Source of the DNA: Deltaproteobacteria bacterium
GTDB lineage: Bacteria; Desulfobacterota; Dissulfuribacteria; Dissulfuribacterales; DYLC01
Assembly: GCA_028695735.1 (NCBI GenBank)
Contig: JAQVIJ010000002.1
Location: forward strand, 333,852 to 397,851
Reading direction: 5' to 3'
DNA length: 64,000 nucleotides
Every line of letters starts with the position of its first letter. The first letter of the stretch is position 1. A model generated the notes under the pieces. That model saw only the letters and a program-made list of their open reading frames with translations. It was not told where the DNA came from and did not search any database. Shown piece after piece: positions 35,018-45,051 of this stretch. A program made the translations under genes and the position numbers.

Positions 35018-37168
35018 ATGTCAAAGGAAAATAAAAAACAATCCCAAGACAGTTCTGGGAAAAGAGGCCATGGGCTCATTCTGGCTGTCATTGTAATCGC
35101 CTTCTTATTGGTTGTCATCACTGCAGGCGCCCTGACCATAGGTTATCTGATGTTGGATCTGCCCGACATCTCCAGTCTTAAGTCCTATCGTCCTCCTGTC
35201 GCCACAACTGTTCTGGATCAGGACATGCAGCCTCTTGCCTATTGGTATGAGGAAAAACGCTGGGTTGTGCCCAGAGAACGTATTCCGGATATTGTTATAA
35301 AGGCCTTTTTGGCAGCGGAAGACGCCAGATTTTATGAACATCCCGGAATTGACTGGACTGGTGTCCTGAGGGCCATGTTCAAAAATTTTGAGGCGGGCGG
35401 AGTGGTGCAAGGAGCAAGCACCATAACCCAGCAGTTGACTCGGGCCCTGCTTTTGACTCCGGAAAAGAGTCTGGAACGCAAGATCAAAGAGGCCATACTG
35501 GCATGGCAGATAGATTCCTACCTTTCAAAGGATGAAATCATTACCATCTATCTCAATCATATATTTTTCGGGCAGCAGGCATACGGCATAGAGGCTGCTT
35601 CACGGACCTATTTCGGTAAGCATGTGGAGGAGCTGAATCTGGCTGAGGCAGCCATTCTGGCCGGTCTTCCCCAGGCCCCCAGCCGCTATAACCCCTTCAA
35701 GCACACGGAACAGACTAAAAAGAGGCAGCTTTATGTATTGCGCCGCATGGTCGAAGAGGGTTTCATCACATCGGAGGATGCTGATATAGCAGCCAGGCTG
35801 CCCATTATACTCCGCCCGGAAAATTTGAATCTTCCAGATGGAGTGGAGTATTTTATATCAGAGGTCAGACGAGAGATGGAGGCCAAATACGGCCAAAAGA
35901 GGTTGCTGACAGAGGGTTTTACCATAGTGACCACCTTGAGGCGGGATTGGCAGCAGCGTGCCTTCGACTCCCTTCAGGCCGGTCTGGATGCAGTAATAAA
36001 GCGTCATCCCAAGGATGCGGAGCTGGCCCATAGCATTCAGGGTGCCATCCTTGCCATGGAACTTGAAACCGGTGAGATCAAGGCAATGGTGGGTGGCAGG
36101 AATTTTGCCTCATCCCAGTTCAATTATGCCACTCAGGGCCGGGTGCAGCCGGGTTCATCCTTCAAGCCCATAGTCTATGCCGCGGCCCTGGAAAAACGTG
36201 TCATATATCCCAACAGTATTCTGGTGGATGAACCCATCACCCTTGGTGGGGCTGACAGAAATCATCCCTGGACGCCGGAAAATTTTGACAATACCTATAT
36301 GGGTCCCATCACAGTCAGGACCGCCATCACGCTTTCCCGCAATATCATTTCTGTAAAGATTGCAAGTATGCTGGGTTATAAAGAGATTCATAAAATGGCG
36401 GCCAGGCTGGGAATCGAGTCTCCATTGGCCCCGAATCTTTCCATTGCACTGGGGTCAACCGCCATTCCGCTCATAGAATTGGTACAGGCATACAGTAATT
36501 TTCCTTTGCTCGGCAAGCGGTTCAAACCCCATTTTATCAAGGAGATACGGGACAAAGACAACCGTTTGCTGGAGCGGTACAGCCCTGAGGTAATAACAGA
36601 CACCATCAGCCCTGTAACCGCATATCAGATGGTCAATCTTCTGGAGTCAGTGGTGCAGGAGGGGACCGGCTCTGCTGCAAAGGCCCTGAAAATATCCGTG
36701 GCAGGCAAGACAGGCACTACGGATAACTACAAAGATGCACTGTTTGTAGGGTTCAGCCCTGAGGTGGTGGCAGGGGTCTGGATAGGCAGGGAGGACCAGA
36801 AAAGTCTGGGCAGGCTTGAGACCGGCGGACATGTGTCCTGTCCGGTATGGACTTCCTTCATGGAGATTACAAAGCCAGAGCTCAAAAAGAAGGAGTTCGA
36901 TATGCCTGCCGGAGTGGTGCTTGTGGCCATAGATAAAAATACCGGGCGCATTCTGCCGGAGTCTGAAAGCAGCGGGCGTGATGCCAGATGGGTGGCCATG
37001 AATGAAAACGATCTGCCGACAACTACCACCGCTCCAGGCGAGGAGTTCGATACCGTTGACGAGGAGGGCGGCTCAATAGTCCCTTCTACCGGCGCGGCAC
37101 AGGATAATTCGCCTCTTAAGACGTCTCCGGCGAACGAGTTATTGAAATTACCGTCCTGGTCAAATTGA
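35018..37168 (+). CDS. mrcA: Penicillin-binding protein 1A (class A, bifunctional)
   Basis: Peptidoglycan glycosyltransferase and DD-transpeptidase of about 716 residues. A short cytoplasmic tail and one transmembrane helix (LILAVIVIAFLLVVITAGAL) are followed by the GT51 domain, with catalytic Glu in AAEDARFYEHPG near residue 100, GASTITQQLTR and the second acidic region NHIFFGQQAYGIEAAS. The transpeptidase domain has SSFK (active Ser near 380), SRN and KTGTT near 563. The tail is Thr/Glu/Ser-rich. The start is uncertain: an ATG 24 bases upstream is in frame, and neither has a good ribosome binding site. It is divergent from fusA and followed by a strong stem-loop. Confidence 0.92.
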   Translation: MSKENKKQSQDSSGKRGHGLILAVIVIAFLLVVITAGALTIGYLMLDLPDISSLKSYRPPVATTVLDQDMQPLAYWYEEKRWVVPRERIPDIVIKAFLAAEDARFYEHPGIDWTGVLRAMFKNFEAGGVVQGASTITQQLTRALLLTPEKSLERKIKEAILAWQIDSYLSKDEIITIYLNHIFFGQQAYGIEAASRTYFGKHVEELNLAEAAILAGLPQAPSRYNPFKHTEQTKKRQLYVLRRMVEEGFITSEDADIAARLPIILRPENLNLPDGVEYFISEVRREMEAKYGQKRLLTEGFTIVTTLRRDWQQRAFDSLQAGLDAVIKRHPKDAELAHSIQGAILAMELETGEIKAMVGGRNFASSQFNYATQGRVQPGSSFKPIVYAAALEKRVIYPNSILVDEPITLGGADRNHPWTPENFDNTYMGPITVRTAITLSRNIISVKIASMLGYKEIHKMAARLGIESPLAPNLSIALGSTAIPLIELVQAYSNFPLLGKRFKPHFIKEIRDKDNRLLERYSPEVITDTISPVTAYQMVNLLESVVQEGTGSAAKALKISVAGKTGTTDNYKDALFVGFSPEVVAGVWIGREDQKSLGRLETGGHVSCPVWTSFMEITKPELKKKEFDMPAGVVLVAIDKNTGRILPESESSGRDARWVAMNENDLPTTTTAPGEEFDTVDEEGGSIVPSTGAAQDNSPLKTSPANELLKLPSWSN

Positions 37169-37187
37169 AACAGGAGGTTGTAACTGC

Positions 37188-37225
37188 GCCACACATAACC
37201 ACCCTCCATGGCGGTGATGTGTGGC
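37188..37225. terminator. Strong stem-loop between convergent genes, possible bidirectional terminator
   Basis: GCCACACAT (37188-37196) pairs with ATGTGTGGC (37217-37225), and an inner CC.CC/GG.GG stem closes on a short loop. It lies in the 93 bases between the 3' ends of the PBP1A gene and the convergent CBS-ACT gene. There is no T run on either side, so Rho-independent termination is uncertain; a role in blocking readthrough or protecting 3' ends is also possible. Confidence 0.45.
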
Positions 37226-37261
37226 AGGCGGCACATTAAATTCAATAGCGGAATCCGGGGA

Positions 37262-37951
37262 TTATAGTTTGGCGGATTTTCTCGGAATATCAGTTATATA
37301 TTCCTTATTGACATACAGTACCTTATATTCTTTTTTGAGTGCGTTGACCATGTTGTTGAGCTGGGTGTCATCCATATCCTTTATGCGGATATAGACCTCC
37401 TTCCTGTCGGGAGAGACGTGGTCCTGGCAGGTCAATACGCTTATAACCCTGGCGTCGTAGCCTCGCAGAAAATTAAGTAACTGGTTCAAGGTGCCTGGTT
37501 TGTCTTCTATGTCACAGGCCAGCTGAATCGGGGCTCTATATATACCTGTTATGCTGATCAGCACCTTGAAAATATCGGTCTGCGTGATCATGCCCACGAT
37601 TTTTCCATCTGCGTCCACCACTGGCAGGCCCGATATGCGGTTTTCCAGCATGATGGCCGCTGCCTTTTCCACTGAATCATCATCACGCAAGGTCAGCGGG
37701 TTGGGTGTCATGATATCCTTTACCTTGATCTCCGAGAGCAGATAATAGAGCTCATGGACATCCAGAGAGGTGGCCTTTGATGGCGCAGCTTCTTTTATGT
37801 CGCGGTCGGTGACTATTCCCACCAGTTTCCCATCCTTCAGAACGGGTACACGCCTTATTCCATGCTCTTTCATGAGTTGGCTGACCTTCATGATAGAGGT
37901 GTTTTCATCCACGGTTATGGGGTCGGGGGCCATCCATTCTTTTACCGACAT
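37262..37951 (-). CDS. CBS-pair and ACT domain protein, AcuB-like
   Basis: A 229-residue cytoplasmic protein with two CBS motifs (VKEWMAPDPITVDENTS and VKDIMTPNPLTLRDDDS opening them; VGIVTDRDI and VGMITQTDI closing them), forming an adenine-nucleotide binding Bateman module. A C-terminal ACT-like domain follows (ACDIEDKPGTLNQLLNFLRG, about residues 145-210), which usually binds an amino acid. This resembles AcuB-type proteins. It probably senses energy state and a ligand, but the target is unknown. AGGAGGC stands eight bases before the ATG. It is divergent from rho and convergent with the PBP1A gene. Confidence 0.88.
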   Translation of the reverse strand: MSVKEWMAPDPITVDENTSIMKVSQLMKEHGIRRVPVLKDGKLVGIVTDRDIKEAAPSKATSLDVHELYYLLSEIKVKDIMTPNPLTLRDDDSVEKAAAIMLENRISGLPVVDADGKIVGMITQTDIFKVLISITGIYRAPIQLACDIEDKPGTLNQLLNFLRGYDARVISVLTCQDHVSPDRKEVYIRIKDMDDTQLNNMVNALKKEYKVLYVNKEYITDIPRKSAKL

Positions 37952-38092
37952 ACTAATTGCCTCCTGATTGTAGAGAGGTTCCCAAAATTGTTTTATTTTG
38001 GAGCCTACATCTATTTTTTGTTTTTGAAATTATCGAAATGTCCTTGGACTATCTAATAAAAACCATTTTCCATGTCAAGCCGTTCTTTTCTC

Positions 38093-38122
38093 TTGACAAC
38101 ACCGCTTGTTGTTCGCTATGTT
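38093..38122 (+). promoter_or_regulatory. Sigma-70 promoter of rho with long leader
   Basis: TTGACA (38093-38098), an 18-base spacer and TATGTT (38117-38122) in the 310-base region between the divergent CBS-ACT gene and rho. Transcripts would carry a leader of about 130 bases; rho mRNAs in other bacteria have long leaders used for autoregulated termination. The remainder of the intergenic region is AT-rich and shows no gene. Confidence 0.6.
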
Positions 38123-38261
38123 AACGGAAAATCAATTCAGAGTTCCGCACGTCAAATCCTATAGAAATTTCTGAATCCTCATTTTAAGGTTTCAATGCTG
38201 TTTTCCAATAAATATTCCCTTTTTTATTCATTTATCACATCGTGTCAAGGATAGTTTTATC

Positions 38262-39605
38262 ATGCCCAGAAGGAAAAAAGATCAAAACATGCCCAATGCA
38301 GAGGACATAGCTGAAGCCTTGTCCCATTACGACCTTTCTGATTCCTCCAAGACCATTTTGCACATAGGCACACTCAAGAAAAAGACCATAGCCGAGTTAC
38401 ATGCCATGGCTAAGGAATTGGGTGTTGAAGCCCCAGGCTCCCTTCGTAAACAGGAGCTCATCTTCGCCATACTCAAGGCCATGACAGATGGAAACGGCGG
38501 GGTCTGCGGCGAGGGTGTGCTGGAGGTCTTGCAGGACGGTTTTGGCTTTTTAAGGAGTCCAGATTATAGCTATTTACCTGGGCCTGATGACATATATGTC
38601 TCGCCGTCGCAGATACGCCGTTTCAATCTGAATACAGGGGACACTATTTCAGGCCAGATTCGATCCCCCAAGGAAGGGGAGCGATATTTTGCCCTGTTAA
38701 AGGTCGAGACAGTCAATTACGATACGGTTGACAAGGCGATAAACCGTATCATCTTTGATGATCTTACCCCGCTGTATCCTGACAAGAAGTTTATGCTTGA
38801 GACTGAAAGCGACAACTATTCAGCTCGCGTCATCGATCTTCTGACACCCATCGGGAAAGGCCAGCGAGGCCTGATCGTCGCCCCTCCGCGCACAGGCAAG
38901 ACCATGCTGCTTCAGAACATTGCAAACAGCATAGCCACTAACCATCCGGAAGCAGTTTTGATCGTGCTGCTTATCGACGAAAGACCCGAAGAAGTCACCG
39001 ACATGCAGAGAATGGTCAGGGCGGAGGTGGTCAGCTCCACCTTCGATGAGCCGGCTCAAAGGCATATTCAGGTTTCGGAGATGGTCATTGAAAAGGCCAA
39101 GCGTCTCGTGGAGCACAAGAGGGATGTGGTCATATTGCTGGACAGCATCACGCGTCTGGCGCGCGCCTACAACACAGTAGTGCCTCCCAGCGGCAAGATA
39201 CTTTCAGGTGGTGTGGATGCCAATGCCTTGCAGAGGCCGAAACGGTTTTTCGGGGCAGCCAGAAACATAGAAGAAGGCGGCAGTTTGACCATCATAGCCA
39301 CTGCCCTCATTGATACCGGAAGCCGTATGGATGAGGTGATTTTTGAGGAATTTAAGGGCACTGGTAACATGGAGATACATCTCGACAGAAAACTGGCAGA
39401 CAAACGTATCTTCCCTGCCATAGATATCAATCTGTCAGGGACGCGAAAAGAAGACCTGTTGATGCCCAAAGATGTTCTGAACAAGGTCTGGATACTGCGC
39501 AAACTGTTGTCGCCTTTGAATCCCATAGACAGCATGGAGTTTCTGTTGAACAAGATGCAGGGTACAAAAAACAACGAAGAGTTTCTGGGGAATATGAATA
39601 GATAG
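38262..39605 (+). CDS. rho: Transcription termination factor Rho
   Basis: Hexameric RNA helicase of 447 residues that ends transcripts. A short basic leader precedes the N-terminal helix bundle ([29 protein letters not shown] in pieces), then the cold-shock-like primary RNA site ([21 protein letters not shown]), Walker [11 protein letters not shown] near residue 210, Walker [16 protein letters not shown], the Q-loop/R-loop region [19 protein letters not shown] and the C-terminal [20 protein letters not shown] precedes the ATG. rpmE follows after about 100 bases, the common rho-rpmE order. Confidence 0.95.
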   Translation: MPRRKKDQNMPNAEDIAEALSHYDLSDSSKTILHIGTLKKKTIAELHAMAKELGVEAPGSLRKQELIFAILKAMTDGNGGVCGEGVLEVLQDGFGFLRSPDYSYLPGPDDIYVSPSQIRRFNLNTGDTISGQIRSPKEGERYFALLKVETVNYDTVDKAINRIIFDDLTPLYPDKKFMLETESDNYSARVIDLLTPIGKGQRGLIVAPPRTGKTMLLQNIANSIATNHPEAVLIVLLIDERPEEVTDMQRMVRAEVVSSTFDEPAQRHIQVSEMVIEKAKRLVEHKRDVVILLDSITRLARAYNTVVPPSGKILSGGVDANALQRPKRFFGAARNIEEGGSLTIIATALIDTGSRMDEVIFEEFKGTGNMEIHLDRKLADKRIFPAIDINLSGTRKEDLLMPKDVLNKVWILRKLLSPLNPIDSMEFLLNKMQGTKNNEEFLGNMNR

Positions 39606-39702
39606 ATTGTTTGACTTATATGAAACGCACTTGACTTAATGCCATAAAAGTGATTTTATTTTTTGTTTGGAAAATAGCTAATCAATAAACCAGGAGGTAA
39701 TC

Positions 39703-39912
39703 ATGAAAGAAGGCATACATCCCAAGTATCAGAAGGTGAAGGTCCGCTGTGCATGTGGTAATGAATTTGAGGTGGGCTCCACTATCCCTGAAATCCGTGT
39801 GGAAATCTGCTCCAAGTGCCATCCATTTTTTACCGGTCAACAAAAACTGATTGATACGGCCGGCCGTGTTGAGAAATTCCAGAAGAAGTATGCGAATGTC
39901 CTTAAAAAATAG
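39703..39912 (+). CDS. rpmE: 50S ribosomal protein L31, zinc-binding form
   Basis: A 69-residue protein with all four zinc ligands: C16 and C18 in RCACGNEF and C36 and C39 in [13 protein letters not shown], plus the conserved STIPEIRVE. This is the C+ type, usually replaced by a Cys-free paralogue under zinc starvation. CAGGAGG lies eight bases before the ATG. It heads the run rpmE-DUF1385-prfA-prmC, the order seen in many bacteria. TTGACT-17-TTTTAT upstream is a weak candidate promoter. Confidence 0.95.
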   Translation: MKEGIHPKYQKVKVRCACGNEFEVGSTIPEIRVEICSKCHPFFTGQQKLIDTAGRVEKFQKKYANVLKK

Positions 39913-39973
39913 GGCTATTCCCACCATACTGCTGGCAGCGCCTCTGACCATGTTCGGGTTATTAGGGGCTTCT

Positions 39974-40933
39974 ATGAATGTGGGCGGTCAGGCCGTGCTG
40001 GAGGGTGTGATGATGCGTTCTCCAAACGCCCTGAGTGTGGTGGTGAGGCGCAGTGACGGTACCATAGCTGTAAAGGAAGACAAGTGGTCTTCCTTTACGC
40101 AGAGAATGCCATGGTTAAAATGGCCGTTTCTGCGTGGAGTGGTGGTTATGATGGAATCCCTGGTCAATGGTTTACAGGCACTGAATTTTTCAGCCCAGGT
40201 GGCGGCGGAGGAATCCTCTGCTATGGCTGAAAGCGATGCCCAGCCTATCTCCAGTTGGACTATAGCACTTACCATATTGGCATCTATCGGCCTTGGGTTG
40301 GTGTTTTTTGTAGCATTACCCCACTTGGCAAGTATGGGTGTACTGAGCGCCATGAGCTTGAACAATGGCCTGGATTCAGTGTGGTTTCATGCCATTGACG
40401 GTGCAATCAAGATATCCCTTTTTGTGATTTACATATCGGCTATCGGTTTCATGCCTGAGATTCGCAGGGTGTTTGAATATCACGGTGCTGAACATAAGGC
40501 CATCCATGTCTATGAGGCCGGTAAGGCCCTGGTAGTTGAAAATGCGAGGGATTACGACACGCTTCATGCGAGATGCGGCACGGCATTTCTTATGGTGTTG
40601 CTGCTGGTGAGCATACTGGTGTTTACACTTGTTTTGCCGTTTTTACCCCATCTCGCTTCCAGATGGATGGAAATCCCCTTCTCAATTGTCGTTAAAATCT
40701 TGTTGATGCTTCCAATAGCCGGTATCTCGTACGAGATCATAAAATTTTCCGTTGGGCTGAAGACAGATGCAGGGCTCAAGCCGTTTCAATGGTTGATTAA
40801 AGGGCTTTTAATGCCTGGACTTATTATGCAGCGTCTGACGACTCGCGTTCCGTCCGATGAACAGGTTCAGATTGCGATGGAATCATTGTCCCGTGTTTTG
40901 AAGCTGGAATCCAGCTTTCAATCATCTCATTAG
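39974..40933 (+). CDS. DUF1385 membrane protein (YqhQ-like)
   Basis: About 319 residues, beginning with the family hallmark NVGGQAVLEGVMMRSPNALSVVVRR, then KWPFLRGVVVMMESLVNGLQAL, two to three central transmembrane helices (ALTILASIGLGLVFFVALP and following), the conserved EYHGAEHKAIHVYEAG and RCGTAFL, and C-terminal helices. DUF1385 genes regularly sit between rpmE and prfA; their function is unknown, possibly metal-dependent given the conserved His and Glu. The open frame extends back into rpmE, but the ATG at 39974, with AGGGG at proper spacing, starts exactly at the conserved motif. Confidence 0.85.
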   Translation: MNVGGQAVLEGVMMRSPNALSVVVRRSDGTIAVKEDKWSSFTQRMPWLKWPFLRGVVVMMESLVNGLQALNFSAQVAAEESSAMAESDAQPISSWTIALTILASIGLGLVFFVALPHLASMGVLSAMSLNNGLDSVWFHAIDGAIKISLFVIYISAIGFMPEIRRVFEYHGAEHKAIHVYEAGKALVVENARDYDTLHARCGTAFLMVLLLVSILVFTLVLPFLPHLASRWMEIPFSIVVKILLMLPIAGISYEIIKFSVGLKTDAGLKPFQWLIKGLLMPGLIMQRLTTRVPSDEQVQIAMESLSRVLKLESSFQSSH

Positions 40934-40961
40934 CCACTTTTTTAGGCCTTAACTCCTTCTG

Positions 40962-42032
40962 ATGTTTACCAGATTACAGGAAATAGAAGAAAAATTTTTG
41001 TCTCTTGAGGCTGAGCTGGGCAATCCTGACACCTTGCAGGATACCAAACGGTTTCAGCAGGTGGCCAAGGAACACGCCGATTTGCAGCCCATAGTCAACG
41101 CCTATCGGGAATACAAGGACATATCGTCACAGATAGAAGATGCAAGGCTCCTTTGTAACGATGCGGATGCAGACATAAAGGAAATGGCCGAGTCGGAAGC
41201 AAGAGAGCTTGAACAGAAGAAAAGGGATGTTGAACAAAGGCTCAAACTGCTGCTTTTGCCCAAGGATGCACGGGACGAGAAAAATACCATCCTTGAGATA
41301 CGGGCTGGCACCGGTGGAGAAGAGGCAGCCCTTTTCGCTGCCGATCTTTTTCGAATGTACAGCCGATATGCCGAACGTAAGCACTGGAAATTGGAGATCT
41401 TAAGCGAGAGTCCCACAGGCATAGGCGGTTATAAGGAAATTATCGTGCTCATATCAGGCGACAAGGTGTACAGCCGTCTGAAGTATGAGATAGGCACCCA
41501 TCGTGTACAAAGGGTCCCGGAGACAGAGGCCCAGGGGCGTATTCATACATCCGCCATAACGGTTGCGGTGCTGCCCGAGGCTGATGAGGTGGACATTCAG
41601 ATAGATCCCTCAGAGCTTCGCGTAGATGTCTTTCGGGCATCCGGAGCCGGCGGCCAGCATGTAAACAAGACCGAGTCCGCTGTGCGCATTACGCATCTCC
41701 CAACTGGTCTGGTGGTGCAGTGCCAGGACGAACGTTCCCAGCACAAAAACAGGGCCAAGGCCATGAAGGTGCTGGCCGCCCGGCTTTTGGACATGAAGAC
41801 CGCTGAACAGGCGGCCAATATCACGGAAGAGCGGCGCAGCATGGTGGGCACAGGGGATCGAAGCGGACGTATTCGCACCTATAATTTTCCCCAAGGCCGT
41901 GTAACAGACCATCGCATCGGCTTGACCCTCTATCGTTTAGACAGCATCATGGATGGCGACATAGACGAGATCATAGATGCCTTGGCCATGCATCAGCAGG
42001 CGCTTCTCCTTGCAGGCAGCTCAACCGATTGA
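40962..42032 (+). CDS. prfA: Peptide chain release factor 1
   Basis: Class I release factor of 356 residues reading UAA and UAG. The codon-recognition loop is PET within [19 protein letters not shown], the RF1 form (RF2 would show SPF). The catalytic GGQ sits in [16 protein letters not shown] near residue 230, its Gln being the substrate of PrmC, encoded immediately downstream. N-terminal helical domain 1 and the basic [11 protein letters not shown] are present. There is no strong ribosome binding site before the ATG, 28 bases after the DUF1385 stop, so reinitiation is likely. Confidence 0.95.
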   Translation: MFTRLQEIEEKFLSLEAELGNPDTLQDTKRFQQVAKEHADLQPIVNAYREYKDISSQIEDARLLCNDADADIKEMAESEARELEQKKRDVEQRLKLLLLPKDARDEKNTILEIRAGTGGEEAALFAADLFRMYSRYAERKHWKLEILSESPTGIGGYKEIIVLISGDKVYSRLKYEIGTHRVQRVPETEAQGRIHTSAITVAVLPEADEVDIQIDPSELRVDVFRASGAGGQHVNKTESAVRITHLPTGLVVQCQDERSQHKNRAKAMKVLAARLLDMKTAEQAANITEERRSMVGTGDRSGRIRTYNFPQGRVTDHRIGLTLYRLDSIMDGDIDEIIDALAMHQQALLLAGSSTD

Positions 42033-42891
42033 CATCAAGACCCTTTTAAATCAAGTGGTGTCGCTTTTATCGCGGCATCTTTTCATCGAAAATCCAAGGC
42101 TTGAGGCCGAGATATTGCTGTGTGATGTGCTGTCAGTGGAGCGGCCGTGGCTGTACAGCCATTCTGGTTATCAGCTCACAACAGAGGATCTTACGGCATA
42201 TATGAGTAGCATTCAACGCCGCATATCTGGTGAGCCCCTGGCCTATGTTCGCGAGAAAAAGGAGTTTTGGTCTCTGGAGTTTAAGGTTACACCTGCCACC
42301 CTTATCCCTCGGCCTGAGACTGAACTCCTGGTGGAGACCGCCTTACAGATTATCGATGACCGTTTTTCCCACGAAAGGCGCATAAATCTTCTGGAGCTTG
42401 GAACGGGTTCTGGCGCCATAGCCATTGCCCTTGCCCACGAAAGGCCCAATACTCATGTGGTGGCTACTGATATCTCTTACGAGGCATTACATGTGGCATA
42501 CGAAAATGCCATCACGTATGATGTCAGTGACCGCATCAGGTTTGTCTGCGCCGATTGGTTTGCTGGCCTGAAGGCATGCAGACAGTTTCATCTCATTATT
42601 GCCAACCCGCCTTATATCTCCCATGAAGAACGAAATGGCTTGTCTCATGAGGTGCTGAATTATGAGCCTGCTCTCGCCCTTTTTTCCGATGAAGACGGCC
42701 TGAAGCCCCTGCGGCTCATTCTTTCAAATGCCGCAGTTTTTTTGCAGCCGGACGGCCATATTCTATGCGAAATAGGCTGGAAACAAGGCAAAAATGCCCT
42801 GAAGGCAGCCAGCGTTTATTGTGCTCGACAGGCCAGAATCATTCGGGATTATGGCGGAAGAGACCGTGTACTGGCTGTGTGTATCTCTTGA
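41977..42891 (+). CDS. prmC: Release factor glutamine N5-methyltransferase
   Basis: Methylates the GGQ glutamine of release factors using S-adenosylmethionine. The N-terminal helical domain ([22 protein letters not shown]) is followed by the SAM site [16 protein letters not shown] and the catalytic NPPYISHEE near residue 210; RPETELLVE precedes it as usual. Up to 304 residues. The start is unclear: the ATG at 41977 overlaps prfA by 56 bases and makes a longer N-terminus than usual; TTG at 42010 or an ATT at 42028 overlapping the prfA stop would fit the family length better. Order prfA-prmC is typical. Confidence 0.92.
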   Translation: MPWPCISRRFSLQAAQPIDIKTLLNQVVSLLSRHLFIENPRLEAEILLCDVLSVERPWLYSHSGYQLTTEDLTAYMSSIQRRISGEPLAYVREKKEFWSLEFKVTPATLIPRPETELLVETALQIIDDRFSHERRINLLELGTGSGAIAIALAHERPNTHVVATDISYEALHVAYENAITYDVSDRIRFVCADWFAGLKACRQFHLIIANPPYISHEERNGLSHEVLNYEPALALFSDEDGLKPLRLILSNAAVFLQPDGHILCEIGWKQGKNALKAASVYCARQARIIRDYGGRDRVLAVCIS

Positions 42892-42918
42892 ATGAACTGG
42901 CTGGCTGCGCCCATATCA

Positions 42919-44130
42919 TCAGCCGCTTACCGCCCCTGCCATCTTGAAGATGGGTAGATACATGGCGATGATGATGGTGCCTATGGTACCGCCTAAAAAT
43001 ACTATCATTAATGGCTCTATCATGCTGGTCAGGGCATCCACAGCCGTATCCACCTCTTCATCATAGAAATCTGCCACCTTTGTAAGCATCTTGTCCAGGG
43101 CGCCGCTGGTCTCACCCACTGAGATCATCTGAATCACCATGGCCGGAAAGATACCGGATTCCTCAAGGGGCTGGGCGATGGTTTTACCCTCGGTTACGCT
43201 GGTTTTTACCTTTATAATGGCATTTTCTACGATCTTGTTGCCTGCTGTGCCTGCCGCTACATTCAATGCCTCTATGATGGGGACACCGCTGACAATCAGG
43301 GTGCCCAGTGTTCGAGTGAGTTTGGCCACGGCCACCTTGCGCAAAAGCGGGCCGAAGATGGGGGCCCTCAGCAGTAATCGGTCCACCTGAGTGCGGCCTT
43401 TTTCAGTGCTGTAATATTTTTTGAACAGAAAGACCAGGCCGCCCAAAAGGAGTAGAATGAGCAAAATATATGATTTTACGAAGTTGCTGACATCTATGAC
43501 CATCTGCGTGGGGGCGGGCAGGGCATGTCCGAATTCCTTGAACATCTTTTCAAAAACCGGTATGACGAAGATCAAGATGATGGACAGTACACCTATGGAG
43601 ATGCCCAGTACTATGGCTGGATAGGTCATGGCACCCTTTACCTTTCTCTTAAGCCGCTGGGCCTTTTCCATATAGGCTGCCAGTCTTGCCATTACACTAT
43701 CCAATACGCCGCCCATCTCTCCTGCGGCCACCATGTTGGTATAGAGACGGTCGAAGAGCTTGGGGTGCTTTTTCAATGCCTCTGCAAAGGTGGAGCCGGT
43801 CTCCACATCTGTCTTGATCTGTGTAAGGATCTCTGCAAATTTTGGGTTTTCCTGCTGTCTGGCCAGGGCATCCAGGCCTTGAATAAGAGGCAAACCGGAG
43901 TCGATAAGAGTGGACATCTGTCGCGTGAAGATGACCACATCAGTTTGTTTGACCTTGGGGGCTAAAAACGGGATGTATTCGGAGAGGTCTTTGGGTTTAG
44001 GCTTGAGCTTGGTGACATTGATGCGTTTTTTCTGAAGCATTGCCTTGGCAGTGGCGCCGTCAACAGCATTCAGCTCTCCCTTGGTTTTTTCGCCTGCCGC
44101 GTTAATGCCTTCCCATACATAAATCGGCAT
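42919..44130 (-). CDS. pilC: Type IV pilus / type II secretion inner-membrane protein PilC/GspF
   Basis: A 403-residue polytopic protein with two repeated T2SSF domains. The first contains FTRQMSTLIDSGLPLIQGLDALARQ and LFDRLYTNMVAAGEMGG, the second LTRTLGTLIVSGVPIIEALNVAAG and FPAMVIQMISVGETSG. Three transmembrane helices are visible (about 170-195, 220-240 and near the C-terminus IVFLGGTIGTIIIAMYLPIF). It is the platform that couples the PilB/PilT motors to pilin assembly. It stands alone: no pilB, pilT, pilA or pilD neighbours. The name follows the closest motif match; a GspF role cannot be excluded. Confidence 0.9.
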   Translation of the reverse strand: MPIYVWEGINAAGEKTKGELNAVDGATAKAMLQKKRINVTKLKPKPKDLSEYIPFLAPKVKQTDVVIFTRQMSTLIDSGLPLIQGLDALARQQENPKFAEILTQIKTDVETGSTFAEALKKHPKLFDRLYTNMVAAGEMGGVLDSVMARLAAYMEKAQRLKRKVKGAMTYPAIVLGISIGVLSIILIFVIPVFEKMFKEFGHALPAPTQMVIDVSNFVKSYILLILLLLGGLVFLFKKYYSTEKGRTQVDRLLLRAPIFGPLLRKVAVAKLTRTLGTLIVSGVPIIEALNVAAGTAGNKIVENAIIKVKTSVTEGKTIAQPLEESGIFPAMVIQMISVGETSGALDKMLTKVADFYDEEVDTAVDALTSMIEPLMIVFLGGTIGTIIIAMYLPIFKMAGAVSG

Positions 44131-44232
44131 GGATTTAAGCCCTCCTTGGTAGCTTTAAATTGCAAAGCAAATAGTTCCGTGTTAAATTTCGGTCTTCTGA
44201 TTTTATATAATTCTTTTCTAAAATAAAATAGC

Positions 44233-45051
44233 ATGATAATCAACATAAAAGAAGCAATTATTTTGGGTATAGTAGAGGGGCTAACTGAATTTCTTCCCGT
44301 ATCCTCAACTGGTCATCTCATTCTGACATCACATCTCTTGGGCTTAAATGCCGATGACGGCAAGACAGGATTGGACGCCTTTGAGATTGTGATTCAGTCA
44401 GGGGCGCTTTTGGCCGTATTTTCCATCTATCTACATTATATTCAGCGCATATGGAATGGTGTTTTAGGCAGGGATTCAGAGGGATTAAAACTCCTTCAGC
44501 AGCTTTTGATTGCCGTAATGCCTGCACTGATTATGGGCTATTGCCTTGGCCATTGGATAAAAGAGAGGCTTTTTGGCATAAATCCAGTGCTCTTTGCCCT
44601 GGTTGCAGGCGGTATTTTAATGATAGTCGTAGAATACATCAGGAAAAACAGAAAGGCATGGGTGCCTTTGACTCTGGAGGATATGGACATCAAAAACGCC
44701 TTGATCATAGGGTGCGCTCAATGTCTTGCCCTCTGGCCTGGCACAAGCCGTTCCATGATTACCATGGTGGCAGCCATGTTGTTGGGTTTTTCTCCAAAGG
44801 CTGCAGCGGAATTCAGTTTTTTGTTGGCCCTTCCCACTCTGGGGGCCGCCACCCTCTACGACCTCTACAAACATGGCGGTGATATTCTGCAGGTAAGCGG
44901 CGTAAGTGGCCTCTTGACAGGTGTGCTGGTGTCATGGATTGTGGCATGGGTGGCTGTCAAGGCATTTTTACTATACCTGACAAGGCACGGAATGTTTATC
45001 TTTGGAGTCTATCGTATCATTCTTGCCATTGCAATCAGTTTGGCAATTTGA
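44233..45051 (+). CDS. uppP: Undecaprenyl-diphosphatase
   Basis: Membrane enzyme of 272 residues that recycles undecaprenyl pyrophosphate for cell-wall synthesis; overproduction gives bacitracin resistance. Both family motifs are present: EGLTEFLPVSSTGHL near residue 15 (catalytic Glu region) and LWPGTSRSMIT near 172. About seven to eight hydrophobic helices span the length. The last eight codons and the stop lie inside the first 39-bp repeat of the array described separately, so the repeat overlaps a normal-looking gene end; product length matches the family, meaning the gene is intact. Confidence 0.95.
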   Translation: MIINIKEAIILGIVEGLTEFLPVSSTGHLILTSHLLGLNADDGKTGLDAFEIVIQSGALLAVFSIYLHYIQRIWNGVLGRDSEGLKLLQQLLIAVMPALIMGYCLGHWIKERLFGINPVLFALVAGGILMIVVEYIRKNRKAWVPLTLEDMDIKNALIIGCAQCLALWPGTSRSMITMVAAMLLGFSPKAAAEFSFLLALPTLGAATLYDLYKHGGDILQVSGVSGLLTGVLVSWIVAWVAVKAFLLYLTRHGMFIFGVYRIILAIAISLAI